A DNA stretch of 64,000 nucleotides from Trileptium ribeirensis (lineage: Eukaryota > Nematoda > Enoplea > Enoplida > Thoracostomopsidae), in contig JASANE010019185.1 in assembly GCA_030248225.1 (NCBI GenBank), positions 30,479 to 94,478 of the forward strand, read 5' to 3'. Positions 33,207 through 45,617 of this stretch are shown here, one piece after another (position 1 is the stretch's first letter; each line of letters starts with the position of its first letter). The notes below the pieces were generated by a model that made no database searches, had not been told where the DNA came from, and saw only the letters and a program-made list of their open reading frames with translations. The position numbers and the translations under genes are program-made.

Positions 33207-34203
33207 CACTGTAGCATCTGGTTGTTTAGATAGCTTTGTGTTTGCACTGCTTCAGCGATTTCCTCCCGTAAATCTCACAAAACTGACATTACAATTTATT
33301 GCAAACTTTATTATGTCAGCTACAACAGTGTCCATCGACATTTTAGGTTATAACTCTACCCAGAGGCGTCGGATAAACATATTCAGAATATCCCAGGTGT
33401 TACAGTGTTTTGGCAGAGCAGTTGTTTTCGAGGTATGGGACAAAGTTTAAAAATACACCGAAAGCAGAGCCGGATTTCGCTTGTTTGAACCCCCGACTGA
33501 GGAGGAGCTGATACAGGGGCTCTAATTTCCCCCGAGTTTTTTGCTCGTAAAATGTGATTCCCACAGCACAACCATTTTCTAAATGACTTTTTTTCAATTT
33601 TCCATAATTTTTTGCTATAAATGTCAGCAGAGAGCGTGGTCCGATATTGGGGGTTCGGGCGGGGCATACATACTTTTGAGCTAAAATGTAGGTCGCCATC
33701 CCAGTCTATTAGGAGAGGGGGTGGGTTGGGCTCCTGATAGTCTAGGACCGGTAATACCCCAAAGTGAAGTTTTCAAATATTTGACTTTTGAAGATTTCTC
33801 TTATAATACGGAAAGATGTGAGATGACACGTTTTGGCTGATAAACTAAAAATATGCACATTTTGTCGTGCTTGCGCAAAAATCCAAATTGCAGTCAGTTG
33901 TTAAGTTACACATATATAACTTTTTGTAACAGTTGCAGTACTTCATTGTCGGTACAACAGGACCTACCCCGCAGATGAACAAGAACCCAAGGTACTTTTT
34001 GTTTCCCCAGTTCTTAAATGTGGGACTCCTGGGTATTCCCCTGGTATAAATTTGGCAACTTGGAGAAGTCCTTATAATTTAATTTATTGCTGCTGCACGG
34101 TTTTCATGGATTCATCGTTGTATCATTTAACCATCACTAAAAAGTAGGGTACAAATCTGATCCATTGTTCTTGTTGTTATGTTCCGTTTTATAACTGATT
34201 CAG

Positions 34204-34373
34204 GCTACTATTTGCTGGCATACATTAATTCGTCGTTACCGCTAAACGACGGCGTATGGCATACGATCAATGTGAAACACGAACTTCGCTCATGGTCAGT
34301 TTACGTGGACAACGTTTTGGTCGGCAACGATAAAAACTATGGCGGCTCGACACGACTTGATATTGACGAAGAG
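34204..34373 (+). CDS. Caspr-like exon 3: second half of laminin G domain 1
   Basis: Acceptor GATTCAG, donor GAG|GTAAAC. It encodes YLLAYINSSLPLNDGVWHTI, where the L-N-D-G-x-W-H-x-I block is the LamG hallmark, followed by the SVYVDN strand. It joins exon 2 by completing a Gly codon and ends in phase 0. A dispersed repeat begins about 10 bases into the following intron. Confidence 0.85.
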
Positions 34374-34384
34374 GTAAACGGGTT

Positions 34385-34570
34385 ATTGAGCGGAGCTCGG
34401 CCAAGCCGAGCGAAGCGTTTTTATTTTCTGTCTGGGAGTAAAAAGGTCGATGTCCGTCCGTTCGTTCGTTCGTTCCGACGGATCTCAAGAACCACTGAAC
34501 GGATTTTAAAAAAACTTTTTTTTTGTTTGAAAGCCTATCATGTCAGAGTGTGCACTTGATATTTGGGATT
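34385..34570 (+). repeat. Dispersed repeat R6, copy 2
   Basis: It begins about 10 bases after the exon-3 donor with a CTCGGCCAAGCCGAG hairpin and includes GTCCGTCCG and TTTGTTTGAAAGCCTA blocks. It is related to 30060-30290 in opposite orientation. Confidence 0.5.
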
Positions 34571-34630
34571 AAAAAATTTTGAGTGGTTAATTAGTAATTA
34601 GCTAATTAGTTAATTTTATGCAGCTAAAAT

Positions 34631-34843
34631 AGAGAATTTTGCAATATTTGTGTTATTTATTGAAATAGAATCGTTTCGATCAAACCATTGTAGGTTTTTT
34701 GGGTCGAAGAATTCAAATACAATATTTTTACCAATGATAAAGCTCTATGCCCTATGCAATGTAGTTACAAGAAAATAAAATTGAGTACATTCGTTATGCC
34801 ACAGCCCAAGCTCCGCTCATAAATGTAATTCCACTACCGACTA
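34631..34843 (+). repeat. Dispersed repeat R1, copy 2
   Basis: Near-identical to 22269-22484. It follows R6 copy 2 inside intron 3. Confidence 0.85.
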
Positions 34844-35684
34844 TTTGTATTAGCCGCTAGATTTGGGACTGGATCCTAAATAAGATTTGTGTCTTCAATT
34901 TATTTTTACTAACGGTGTGAGTAACTGGTTAACGTCGCCAAGAGGCCAATATAAAATTTTGTAGAAGAGATTGATGCTCAGCGGTTCACTCCGATGTATG
35001 GAAACATGTAGGGAACTGGGTACGATCCAAGCTAAGATATTTTAACTGAATGCAAAGCCAATGTCAGTTTTCGCCGTTTTCATCCGCAGAACACGTCAAA
35101 TTCATACTCCGACCAGGATACTTCTTTGGTCGACAAGGAAAGATGTGTTCAAAATGTGCACAGTTTAGTTGCTAAAAGTCACACATCGAGTTTTGAATGA
35201 ACTAACATCAAACGGCAATAAATTAAGCATATTTTAAAACAAGCCTCGAAGTGTTCCTTAGCAAACTTTAAAAAAACCCGCTAAAAATTTCAAATAAATC
35301 GAACAAAATGTGAATTTTTCGACCGAGCAACACTCTTTTCTGGGAGTAAACTAAGCTCGCGTCGTCATTGTGTTTAGTTGCTACAAGGAGATTGCTAGAA
35401 ACCAGTTTTTTATGTCGATGGTTACAATAAACGACTGATACCCGCCAGAAATAACCTCAGCTATAAATTACACCGTTATAGCATTGCTCGCCCGATGTTC
35501 ATTTGCTGGAAGGGCAACAATTCCAATAATTATTGTGTCGCGTATAAATTAGACCGTTAAGACTAAAATCTGATTTAAAGAAACGTTTACAAAACATTTT
35601 CGACAGCATCTATATATTAATGGCGGCTGTGTTCTGTCCTTACTGTTCCTGTTGCTGCTCTTCCGATGTCACATTTTTCAAATA

Positions 35685-35880
35685 CTGGCCTGTCCACAAT
35701 GGGGGGCATGAGGGACCCTCATTTTCCAAATCCCCATGTCCGTCCCCCCCACTCGGCCGAAACCACCCCATCTTCAACTAAATGAAAAAAATTTATATCG
35801 AAAATTTATGTTTTTTTATGCAACGTGTTTTTAAACACTAATTACCACTATTTCTAATGCTAAAAGCAGCGCTATGGTAC
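35685..35880 (+). mobile_element. CTGG-TCCA MITE, left half
   Basis: It starts CTGGCCTGTCCACAATGGGG and matches the first ~190 bp of 49494-49848, including CCCACTCGGCCGAAACC. The right terminus was not found, so the copy is truncated or diverged. Confidence 0.65.
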
Positions 35881-36950
35881 ATTGTGAATCGGTGATATTG
35901 GCACCTTCACAGTTTCGATCATTGGAGGGGAGCATACCTCGCATCCAAGCGAGGCGTGATTCAGTTTGAAAAAAATTTAAAGTTGATTAATCAGGCAATA
36001 CATTGGATGCATGAAGCTTCGATTTAAACGACGACAACGAGGGCGCATTAACGATTTCATAGAACAGATTGTTCCAGAAACGAATAGATCTGTGAGATAA
36101 GAAGAATCTCCTACAGTCCAGGCGTGGAATGTCTAATGTTTCGAGTTTGAAATTGTGACCACGCGTACCTGGGAAACCTGTAAAAAATAATTAGGCAACA
36201 TGTAGCTCAACTTGGAGGTGCGTCATATTGTATATCAAAATGAGGTCACTTCTAAGTCGTCTAGATTCAAGCGTCATCATACGATTGTTGCATGTTCTTC
36301 TGTAGGAAACTTAAAATTAAGGATTTATATGATTCTAAGAGAAAATAATAGATAGAACGTAATTTTTTGATCATTGGTCAGAGACACTGTTTAGGCTAGC
36401 GTTGGACAAACAGTGCCCGTCAGTTAGATCATAATGATGATAACTTTCCTAATCAGAATGCTATAAATGAGACACACTGTGATGTTGCTCGCACAGTTTC
36501 AATAAGTACAGTTCATTGCCAAGAAAGCAGTTTCTAGCTGCGTTGCGGATAACGTTAGTTTACTTCAATTTAGATTTACCAAGTTTACAAGCGCACTGGC
36601 TGGTGCTTGACGCAATTTATGTTAGCCAAGCATACCCTAAGTGCTTCTGCGTAAGCCATACTCTGTTACCGAGTTGGACCGGTTTAGTTCAAACGTATCC
36701 CACAGACTTCTGGATGTGTAAAATAGCTGCTACAAGCATCGACCTGGCTTTAATTTAACAAACTCCTGCAGGTTATTATGAAAAATTCCTGCTCTAATTA
36801 TGTGCTCTACTTACGTTTCACACGGCAAATTGGTTAGTTAATCTTTTCTTTTGCTTGGTTGTATTGGAGCTTGATCATTGTATAATATATATTACATATG
36901 TTTGGATTACAGGATGAAGCAAAAAACGTGGAAAATTTCAAACAAAATTT
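35881..36950. other. Intron sequence, nothing recognised
   Basis: AT-rich part of intron 3; an 80-codon frame at 36516-36758 has no support. Confidence 0.4.
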
Positions 36951-36953
36951 TTA

Positions 36954-37040
36954 AACCGGAATTCCGGTTCCGGTATGATTATTGCCCTTTGCCGGAACCG
37001 CAACCGGAACACGATTTTCGCCGGAACCGGAATTCCGGTT
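36954..37040. repeat. CCGGAATTCCGG-based palindromic repeat
   Basis: ACCGGAATTCCGGTT occurs at both ends with CCGGAACCG blocks between. It is a self-complementary cluster 130 bp before exon 4, probably a small MITE. Confidence 0.6.
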
Positions 37041-37173
37041 ACTCCCTGATGTAACCCTAGTGGCCGACCATACATTAGTAATTGGTTGGTAAACAGTATA
37101 AGCTGATCAGCAGTGTTGGTTATTGCGGTATTTTTACGCCTTAATTGTTATTAATTTTTTATGAACAAATCAG

Positions 37174-37329
37174 ATATACATTGGAATGATTCCTTACGAT
37201 CGACAAGTTGCGGAATTTGAGTCGAGCCATAATTTCACCGGCTGCATCACTGAAGCCATGTTTGACCATCGCGTATTGATAACCAGAGAGCTACTTGCCG
37301 AAGCTGATCTGTCATCGACATGCGAGTAT
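37174..37329 (+). CDS. Caspr-like exon 4: end of laminin G domain 1
   Basis: Acceptor AAATCAG, donor TAT|GTAAGT; exactly 52 codons, phase 0 at both ends. It encodes the YIGM strand, then NFTGCITEAMFDH, the usual F-x-G-C-I end of LamG, and SSTCEY. The long open frame beyond the donor (to 37527) is intron read-through. Confidence 0.85.
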
Positions 37330-40239
37330 GTAAGTGCGCCACTTAATTTATGGGTCAATTCTTGGGCAGCTAGTACAAGGCAACAGCTTGATAGGAGCTT
37401 TTCCGTGTTTGGGCGGGAGCGTAGAGAATGGCGTAATTGTAGGGCCAGCACTAAGGAATGTGTAGGCTTCGGGAGCCGGGCACCAACAACACAGTGGCAC
37501 GACTTGGTTTTACCACTTACCGACTAGTGTGACGTAGTCGGCAACCGATCGCTGAGTCGCTTTGGATTTATTAATTGAGTAGTGATTCCTTGTCCTTGCC
37601 CACTGGAGCAGCTCTAGAGTGCTTGGATGACATTTGTACGCTGGTACACCTTCGCAGTTTGACAAGAGATCACAACAAAGTAACTACCCCCATGAAGGTA
37701 GTAGAGTCAGCTTGACAAATTCTGTCACGTTGCGTTCAAGTGGAACGGATAGCTTGTTATAGTGCTGTAGGACTTGTGAAGCTCGCTTGCGAGCCAGAAT
37801 TCGAGTGGTGTGAACAATTCCCCGAAGTCTGTTGTAGAAAGCACACACAAACAAAGTCTACACACAGTACGCATGTGCAGCATTATATAAACCCTGAGTG
37901 ATGAGTCATAGTTATGCCCGCCTCTTTTGATAGCCAACATATGCAGTAGACAAAACATCACACAACGAGTACAAAACAATCAACTACTAACAATTTAATA
38001 ATTCAATAAAACCCTAAATTGACCGTGAAAAGAACGTTAAAGAATTCAAACCGACACTTGAGAAAAATCTCATCATACCAAGTATGAAGCAGAAGTGTGA
38101 AAAATATTTGCCACACAATATTTTTGACACTCGCAATGAGCTTGTTGGCCCAGAAAACCCCATATAAGACACTAAAAGCAACAAAAACACACATTTAGGT
38201 GCATTTCCCACGACTTTTCACCAAATATGAAATTTGGCGCCAAATATAAGCTTATAGACTCCAGATTGGGAAGTAGTTGAAAAACTTGTCATATATCATT
38301 AGAAAGCCGTGGTAAATCTACATGGAATAGGCCTATTAGTTGGCGGATACCTTGTTTACTTAATGAGAAAAGTCGCAAAAACTGGAGGGGGTGCCCCAAA
38401 AATGGGCAAAAATAACATCATTTTGCCCTATAACTTTTCCCACGGGAAAAATTCAAAAATCGGGCCCCGTCACTACACCTAAATGGACCATTGCGGTTCA
38501 AATGAGCTATCTTGCATCAAAATCCGCCCAACCGTTATCGAGATCCAGGTGCAACAGACACACACAGACAGGACCTCCTCAACCCCCCTCAAGAGCCAAA
38601 ATTGAAAATTCTCGTTCCGCTCGCTCCCTTCGCTCTCTCGTTCCACTCGAATTCAATAATAAGCATCGGTCACAGGCTTCAGTGCATTTCGACTGATTCT
38701 TTCGTGCTTTCGCACCTATTCGATTCTATTAATTTACACGTTTATGACTATTTACTATAACACTATTATCAGATGTATCGTGATTATTGAAGCTGAAATT
38801 GGTGCTGCTCTAATGCATGCCTTTATCTTATACTAACAGCGCATAAGAATTAGAGACCACCCCATCTCACAAATGACTTCCAAACTAAAATCGGTGTAGC
38901 GCGGGTTGGGTGATTGTGTACAGCGGTAGAGGGTAATTCGGAAGAGTGGTTGCCATGCTCACCAATATAATACTGCCCTCTCTCTCAAGATTCATATAAC
39001 ATTTGCTTTCTTGACGAATTATTTTGTAAATCTTACGCCCGTCTCACAAAAAGAGCGTGCTACGCGAACTGCACTAAATATTAGCGCACTGTTTTGCTTC
39101 GTACACCATCAGATGGCAATTTATTTTTTTTGTCTCATTTTGGATTGATGAACCCGTGACTTATGTAGCTGCGTCGATGACGATTATCTAATTAGTTAAA
39201 ACCATATCCTGACGTTCATGGTACCAGTGATAATGATGCTAAATTTAGCATTGCGAGACCTATTTCAGCGAAAACATATACTTAAAAAGTCGAACCTCAG
39301 CGTTTCAGGCGATGCGTTAGTATTCTGTGGGTGTGGTGCACCTAGGTTGGTGTTGTTGTTTTGTTAAGGTAGTTCATAATTTCAAATCCTAATCTGCGCG
39401 TTCAATAAATTTATAGTGAAGTAGATTTTGCCTTGAGTAAGTGGCCACGACTTGGGGGAACGACAGCAAGAGTAAGCGGTTTTGTACAAGCTAGCGGCGT
39501 CGTATTTTATTTACTTCATTCACCTGAAACGCGTTCATAACCCCGTTTTATTATCGCTCACTTGTATGCATTCATACACTGTGTTCACCGCTGTGCTAAT
39601 AATTAGCACGCTATTTGATGAACGCGGTCTGACGTGCGAAATCGGCAAATGTATAGCGTACCGAAATTGCATTCGTATATGACGGAGCCCATGTTCGCGC
39701 TGACGAAACTGCGAATACCGAGCAGAATAATTTTTGCGAACACGGCTTTTTAAAAGATTTATATTTTCGTTTTTTACACAATATTGTAACCGTGACCGCG
39801 CCTCTAAAGTATACTCAAACATTGTGTTGAATGATCTGAATTTTTATCTGTCAAGTTGGAAAAGAAAGTCCACTGTTTCGGACTGGACTTTGCCAAGCTA
39901 GGATTGAGAAAACTTCGCTGCATAACGCTGCTGTCTTAGCACTCTAACTGAGATTTGAATATGATCCGCTACACCACAGGAATTGCCGTCAATTCGGAAA
40001 GGAAATGTATGAACCAATCGGGGAATGCAATTCATTGAAACGGAACGAGCGGAGTTTCTACTTATGGCATTAGGGGGAAACTAATAAAAATTTCTTTTTT
40101 GTCTGTCGCTGTCATTCTTAACATATTTTCGGACGGACGGATATCGACAAATATTGTTTTGTTCGATAGCAAAAGTGACAACGATGTGGCATTTAGTTGA
40201 ATGCGAACAGCGCCGACCCCATTGTCCGAGTCAAATGGT
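37330..40239. other. Intron 4, first part: repeats and gene-free DNA
   Basis: Contains a block near 38400-38600 (GGGCCCCGTCACTACACC, CAACCGTTATCGAGATCCA, ACACACAGACAGG) that reads like part of an old transposon. A GCGAA/CGCGTT-rich block at 39520-39740 resembles the MITE flanks at 43150-43810. No exon fits the required phase 0 join between exons 4 and 5, which join directly. Confidence 0.4.
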
Positions 40240-41190
40240 AAAAACATGTTTTTAAGGGTTCTTTACCAAATCTGGCCATACGAGTACTCAATTTTTCGCT
40301 GCTCATAACTCGCGACACAAGCTTCGCATTGAAAAATCCGACACAGAAGCAGGTAATCGAGATCTACAACATTTGTGACTGCGACTTTTTAGTGTGACCA
40401 TTCCCTAGGCATCTGTGGGCCAAAATTGTTCATCGACTTTTTTCCAGAAATAGCTATTTTTCAGATTTCGCTATGTTATTGGTTGTTTTTACCTTAGAAC
40501 GATTGCCTATTAGGTTATCAAGCACGCTGGATGCGACAGTTTTGCTATTTAGAGTCCAACTTGATTATATTATACTTTTCATGAGATATCAAATCTTTTA
40601 CGGTCGGCGAATCCAATTTCCAAAACGTGCGTTTTCATTTTTTGGATCAGTAGTGCGTGTAGAACACCAAGAATGGTGTAGGCATTTCTGAAGGCTAAAA
40701 TAATAATTTGATAATCTTCAGTTTGTGTGCATATTTCCAGCCTTTTCGTCCATTTTCAACAGTCCAGCATGCATATTTCACGTTTTTTATGTGGTTTCAA
40801 TGGGTTTAGGGTCAATGAGCCTGATTTTTGGGTTTCAATGGGTTTATGGTCAATGAGCCTGATTTTTGGGTTTCAATGGGTTTAGGGTCAATGAGCCTGA
40901 TTTTTGTCATCAGTTGTTTGGTTACATAGTGCGTACAGGTCATCAAGAATAATTGTCTATATAGGTTTTTTGGTAATGTTTTGGCTATCTAAAGACCAGC
41001 GCAAATACTTGATACGTTGTCAGTTGTTTTCGATGGGTTTTTTGGATTAACGATGTTTTAAGATTTTCAAATTATTGGGGGTTCAAGAGGTTTAGGGTAG
41101 TATATACCACCACAGTCTGCTACAGGTGATTAAACAAAATCATGACTTCAAAAACGGGCTCGCTCCGTTTCACCCTCGCTTGCGAGATAC
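40240..41190 (-). repeat. Dispersed repeat R3, copy 2 (reverse)
   Basis: An inverted, diverged relative of 23250-24010, ending in CCTCGCTTGCGAGATAC near 41172-41190. It contains the 38-bp tandem repeat at 40793-40906. A weak third relative may lie at 44290-44600. Confidence 0.6.
40793..40906 (+). repeat. Tandem repeat, 38-bp unit, 3 copies
   Basis: GGTTTCAATGGGTTTAGGGT then CAATGAGCCTGATTTTTG, three nearly identical adjacent copies (one G/T change in the second). Confidence 0.95.
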
Positions 41191-41449
41191 TGGTTATGCT
41201 TGGAAAAATCTGGAATTTGCGAATCGCTTCTGTAATAGTATAATAATATGTATTTTTTGTTTTGTTGTCGTATAAATAAAAGAAAATAAAAAAATGTTTT
41301 TTCAAGCCGAGGAATCTCAGAAATTTTAGAATGGCATACTTATTGCAGAACGTTAAAAATTATATGAACAAGTAAAATATTTTTATTTCACAGTAATTAT
41401 GGTATTGAACGAATAAGCTATAACCTAGTATAATAATATTTTGTTTCAG

Positions 41450-41657
41450 ATGTCGTCGATGGTCCTTGGATTCAAATCCCTCACAGCATCACTCGATATC
41501 GGCGTTCCCGCGATCGGCTCGGTCAAGTTCGAGTTTCGGACGATGCTTCCGACGACATCATTGCTATCCACGACGGGATTCAAAGTGGTACTGGACAATG
41601 GCCGAGTAACGCTGAAATGGTTGAATCTGAAAGGGATTATTCCGATTAAGGATAAAA
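41450..41657 (+). CDS. Caspr-like exon 5: first half of laminin G domain 2
   Basis: Acceptor TTGTTTCAG, donor AAA|A-GTAAGG. It encodes LGFKSLTASL, VKFEFRTMLPTTSLLST and GFKVVLDNGRVTLKW, the LamG strand series. Phase 0 in, one base out. The Met at its start is codon 1 of the exon only, not a translation start. Confidence 0.85.
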
Positions 41658-41699
41658 GTAAGGTTTCGTTTTTTGTTTTACATTTTTATTGTTAATATA

Positions 41700-42093
41700 C
41701 TGGGTTCTCCATTCGCTGAAAATTTTGCCAGGGGGCATCAACCAGGCTTCCCTCGTTACGTACCGGGCACCCGATTTGCCAGGGGGCATTTTGCCAAGAG
41801 AAAACGGTTAAAAATCGTGCCAGAGACATTGTCAAAACGCTTTTAATGGAGAGAAAAAACAATTTTCAAGCAAATTTTGATAAAATTTGCGAAATTTTAT
41901 GCTTCAGAACGGAATTTTAGTACAAATTTTGATCAGATTTTATGTACGTTGAATCAGTTGGAAACAGAAAAATTTTGCAAGAGGCGGTGAACCAAGGAAA
42001 GTCCAAGATTTAGCCAGGGGCATGAACCGTGGGCACCTGTTCTGAACCAGGGGGAACCGAAAAATTACAGGCCCCCTAATTTGGAGAGCCCAG
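41700..42093. mobile_element. CTGG-TCCA MITE, type b
   Basis: Ends CTGGGTTCTCCA and TTGGAGAGCCCAG are inverted repeats. The interior repeats GCCAGGGGGCAT and AACCAGGGG-type blocks. It starts 42 bp after the exon-5 donor and has no ORF. Confidence 0.7.
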
Positions 42094-42103
42094 AATCATT
42101 CCC

Positions 42104-42336
42104 TACCAGAATTGACTGTCGGGTGTCGGGCGAACATCGAACAACTAATGACTAATTTTTCGAACGCGTTTCGAATAAATTCAAAAACGTTTCGAACAAG
42201 ATTGGAACAATTTATTATATTAACAATTTTTATGTTATACTTTTCATTTATACGTTCGATTAAAATTTAATGTGAAACATGCCGGTAGATTTCAAACGAA
42301 TATCGATCAAGAAGTTTCCGCTGTCATTTCTGGTCT
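42104..42336. mobile_element. R5 MITE, copy 3
   Basis: Left TACCAGAATTGACTGTCGGG, right CTGTCATTTCTGGTC, with TTCGAAC-rich interior. It lies 10 bp beyond the preceding MITE. Confidence 0.65.
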
Positions 42337-42963
42337 GTCTGTCAGTTGTTTTTACTTTATTGGGTTCCAATGTGGGGAATAGCTTAGAAATAACAATAAT
42401 TATTGAATATACGTGTGTTGTTAATAACTAAGTAGCGAATGGCTATTGTTAATCGATGGCAATGACATCGACGTGTTTTGATGGTTTATATGTATGTGTT
42501 GCTATGTGCATCCAAATTTTAGTGGTGTGTTTTTGTCAGTGCAACCTGTCAAAATCTCGGTGGGGTGGGCTTTGGCGCTCCATGATCGTGCTCGGAGAAA
42601 TTTCAAAATTTGGAGAAAGAAAAATTTTGCTCTATATGCTATATATTTCTATATTGTCAGGTACTTTTAACTGTTAAACAAATGTTTTCCAAATATAAAA
42701 CAGCGTTTTAACATTAAAAATAGTAAAAGCAGTTGACGTACAGAAAACATTAATTTAGAGACTCTTATTGGAGTTAGTTGAAAACGGAATGTTTCGATTA
42801 AAAAACAGAACAACTGATGAAAACATGGACCCTTTCAAAGATGGGAGGTACCCTCCTCTCATGTGGCCGAGCCAGTGTTCTATATAATCATTAGTCATGT
42901 TTTGTAGTTAGAATGTTTTCTTAAAAACTGTTATAATAAAACTGTAGTCTATAATTATTTTAG

Positions 42964-43104
42964 ACGTTGTTAACGATGGCAAATGGCATCAAATTTCAAT
43001 CACGGTTCACACGACCGGCGTTGACTTGCAAGTCGATGATTTTCTTGCGATGAACTATCAGCAAATTCTAGGCGCGGTCGAGATGATTTCAGGCAAACTT
43101 GGAG
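42964..43104 (+). CDS. Caspr-like exon 6: middle of laminin G domain 2
   Basis: Acceptor TTATTTTAG, donor GGA|G-GTAAAC. It encodes VVNDGKWHQISITVHTTGVD, the LamG N-D-G-x-W-H block, and the VDLQVDDFLA strand. One base in, one base out, consistent with both neighbours. Confidence 0.85.
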
Positions 43105-43149
43105 GTAAACCTGAATTTTTGTACTGTATTGGAGTGTAATGCGTAAGTC

Positions 43150-43810
43150 CACTTTAGGTGCTTACACCAAGGTTGCTCTTTTGTCAGAATCACGAATTGA
43201 TACACGCAGAAATTCGCGTTGACATGTTTGCCATTGATATTCGCATTTTATGAATGCGAACATGGGTTCTGCGATGTACGAATGGAATTTGCATTCGCGC
43301 GCATTTGTTTATTTCGCATGGTTGTCCGCGTTCATCAAGTGACATTCTGAATCAGACAGTAGTTATTTTGCGGTCTACTTGTGTATTATACTGGCTAGTC
43401 CAAACTTCGGAAATTATAGCCGGGGGGGCCTCCCGGCTCAACTGCCGGGAGGGGGGCAATTTTTTGGCCGGATATTGTCGTGTTTAGACGTTAATTTTTC
43501 ACAGCAGGGGGCTTTGAGCCGGGGTACCCGAATTTTTGCCCGGGGGGTAGGATCCGGGGTACCTCCGTTTTGCCGGGGGGCCGCCGAAAATACCGGCCCC
43601 CCACTTTGGACTAGCCAGTTATAGCATACGAGAAAAAATTCCATAGCTAATCGCGTTTTCACTTGTACGCGGTCAGGAAAATTGATGCTAAATCGCGAAC
43701 AGAGCGTATGCGTTGCTTCATCGCAAATTGTGCACACGTACATAAGGGAAAATCGTGATTTGTTCGCGTTCATCGCTTTTACGATAGTGAACTGACTTGA
43801 CAAAAGACAT
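43150..43810. mobile_element. Probable MITE interrupted by another MITE
   Basis: Both flanks of the 43390-43619 element are rich in GCGAA/CGCGTT-type blocks and end in TCTTTTGTCA (left) and TGACAAAAGA (right), compatible with one palindromic element split by the insertion. Ends are approximate. Confidence 0.4.
43390..43619. mobile_element. CTGG-TCCA MITE, type c
   Basis: Perfect 15-bp terminal inverted repeats, ACTGGCTAGTCCAAA and its complement, with TAT directly repeated on both sides as a possible target duplication. The interior is very G-rich (repeated GGGGG runs and GCCGGGGGG). No ORF. Confidence 0.8.
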
Positions 43811-45322
43811 GGTGCCCGCGACCAGAAAAAACATTGAAAAACTGGATAACCGAAAAATGACTGGGAAAAACTGGGAATTGGGTCAAACTGGAAGAAAAAG
43901 CGGGAAAACATCAATCTAGTGAAGATTTTGTACATTTTGAAATTCATTATTTAAATCTGACCTCTTGCCTGAAAAAATTGCCGGGACTCATGAATATCGG
44001 GTTCCTGGTTCGGAATCAAAGGTGGGGCAAGTTTTGTCAAGAGCATAAAATGGGGTTCTCCCACGATTCAACATAATCTTTGGAATTTAAAAAAATTGCT
44101 AAAATTCAATATTTTTCAAAGTAAATCGTTAAAATAGATAGTAAATCGCCTCACGATTGCTGTCCAAACCTCTGTGTCGAAGAGCAAAATAATTTTACAT
44201 CCTCAAGATTCGGAAGGCTCGACCACGCAGCGATGGGCCCGTCATTTTCATTTCTGGCAACCCTTATTTTAATATCAGGGCTTAAATCGTCAGATGGACC
44301 GTTTGGGCTTTAGCATCATTTCTCATGTTGTGTACAAGAATACCGCAATTCCTTGTTACAATTTGTGTTTTTTGATTTTGTCCGATGAAGAATCGAAGAC
44401 GAAGTGCCTAAATTTTTACACAATTTATAGTCTAAGGCTTCATCGCGATGATTGGGCATGCTATCAACCATACTTTGGTCTCCCGAGTTGGTGTTCGCCA
44501 TACAGACTCGAATTCAAAAACGGATACCACCGTCAGCTTATCAAAATCTACAACGTTGCCGAACAACGATATTTTGTGGGACTATTCCCTTAGCCTTGAA
44601 AGTAATGCTGAGGTTTTGCACTCAGAAAGCGTTATTAATTGGATCTCTAAAAATTGCCCGTACTTCATGAAGTTTCTTCAAATTCTTATTTTCCTCATAC
44701 GCTTGTTTTGACGATAATTGGAAGCTCCATTTTGTTTGAGTCTGGACTTGAGCAAGCACAGTGATAGTGGATGACGTCGGATGGATCTTTGTTTAGAATA
44801 TTGTCAGACCGGTTCTGCAGCAGCTGTAGGCGCGCATGGTCTCCAATAGTACAGTTCCACACGCAATGCTCCAAATTGTCGTTCTCGTGTTCACAGATGA
44901 GCAAGCAGGAGACGGGATTTTCGTGATGTCTTAAAAATACGAGTTCAGGGTAGGACGAATCAGCGACGCCACGCCTTGCCGTGGTGGTTCAGCTACTCAA
45001 CTTGAAGACGATCGAAGGAAAAGAGTTTAAAATAGGCATTAAATAGGCCTCGAAGTATAATGGATTGGAAGACAATGGATTGCATCTAATATCGACAAAC
45101 CTTGCCGTTTGGGTTATTGCTAGTAGACCCAAGTAATCCGGCACAAGTAATTGGCAAGAATTGTTCAGCTTTTGATCCGCAAATGGGGAATTATTGGAAA
45201 GCGTTATACAAAAGCACAAAAGCGTGTGAAATTATAACGTTTTATTTCGTAGTGTTTTTGCAATATTTTTAATAAATTTGCGGCACTCTCACTGTGAACT
45301 GTAATTTTTCACTTCATTACAG
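43811..45322. other. Intron 6 remainder, gene-free
   Basis: Repeat fragments only, including a stretch near 43830-43920 with AAAAACTGG(G/A)AA-type iterations. No exon fits between exons 6 and 7. Confidence 0.4.
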
Positions 45323-45437
45323 GATCTTTTGTTGGATGTATCCGCAGCCTGAGGATTAACGAAGCTGCTGTGTCGTTCGCTAAAGACAACAACAACAATG
45401 ACGGCATCGTTGAAGGAAGCTGTGATCTCTGGGATCC
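45323..45437 (+). CDS. Caspr-like exon 7: end of laminin G domain 2
   Basis: Acceptor TTCATTACAG, donor GATCC|GTAAGT. It encodes GSFVGCIRSLRINEAAV, the LamG terminal G-C-I/L-R block, a short Asn-rich run, then GSCDLWDP, whose Cys leads into the EGF domain. Confidence 0.9.
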
Positions 45438-45549
45438 GTAAGTTATTTTGCTTTTTTAAGTTATACTTATTTGGATAACTAACGAAATTATTGCTTTCAA
45501 AGAATTTTTTGTGTGCTTTTATAACAAAAAGCAGGTGGTGATGGAAAAA

Positions 45550-45617
45550 TCACGTGATTCTTTTGTAATATTATCTAGTTATCTATAGTCACGTGATTCT
45601 TTTGTAATATTATCTAG
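45550..45617 (+). repeat. Direct repeat of 29 bp, two copies
   Basis: TCACGTGATTCTTTTGTAAT plus ATTATCTAG occurs at 45550-45578 and 45589-45617, just after exon 7. Confidence 0.9.

Noticed and set aside
37330..37527. Continuation of the exon-4 open frame
   Set aside because: A strong GTAAGT donor precedes it and homology stops there; intron read-through.
39482..39682. Possible extra exon in intron 4
   Set aside because: Exons 4 and 5 already join in phase 0 with continuous LamG homology; the frame here has no domain and matches MITE-like GCGAA-rich sequence.
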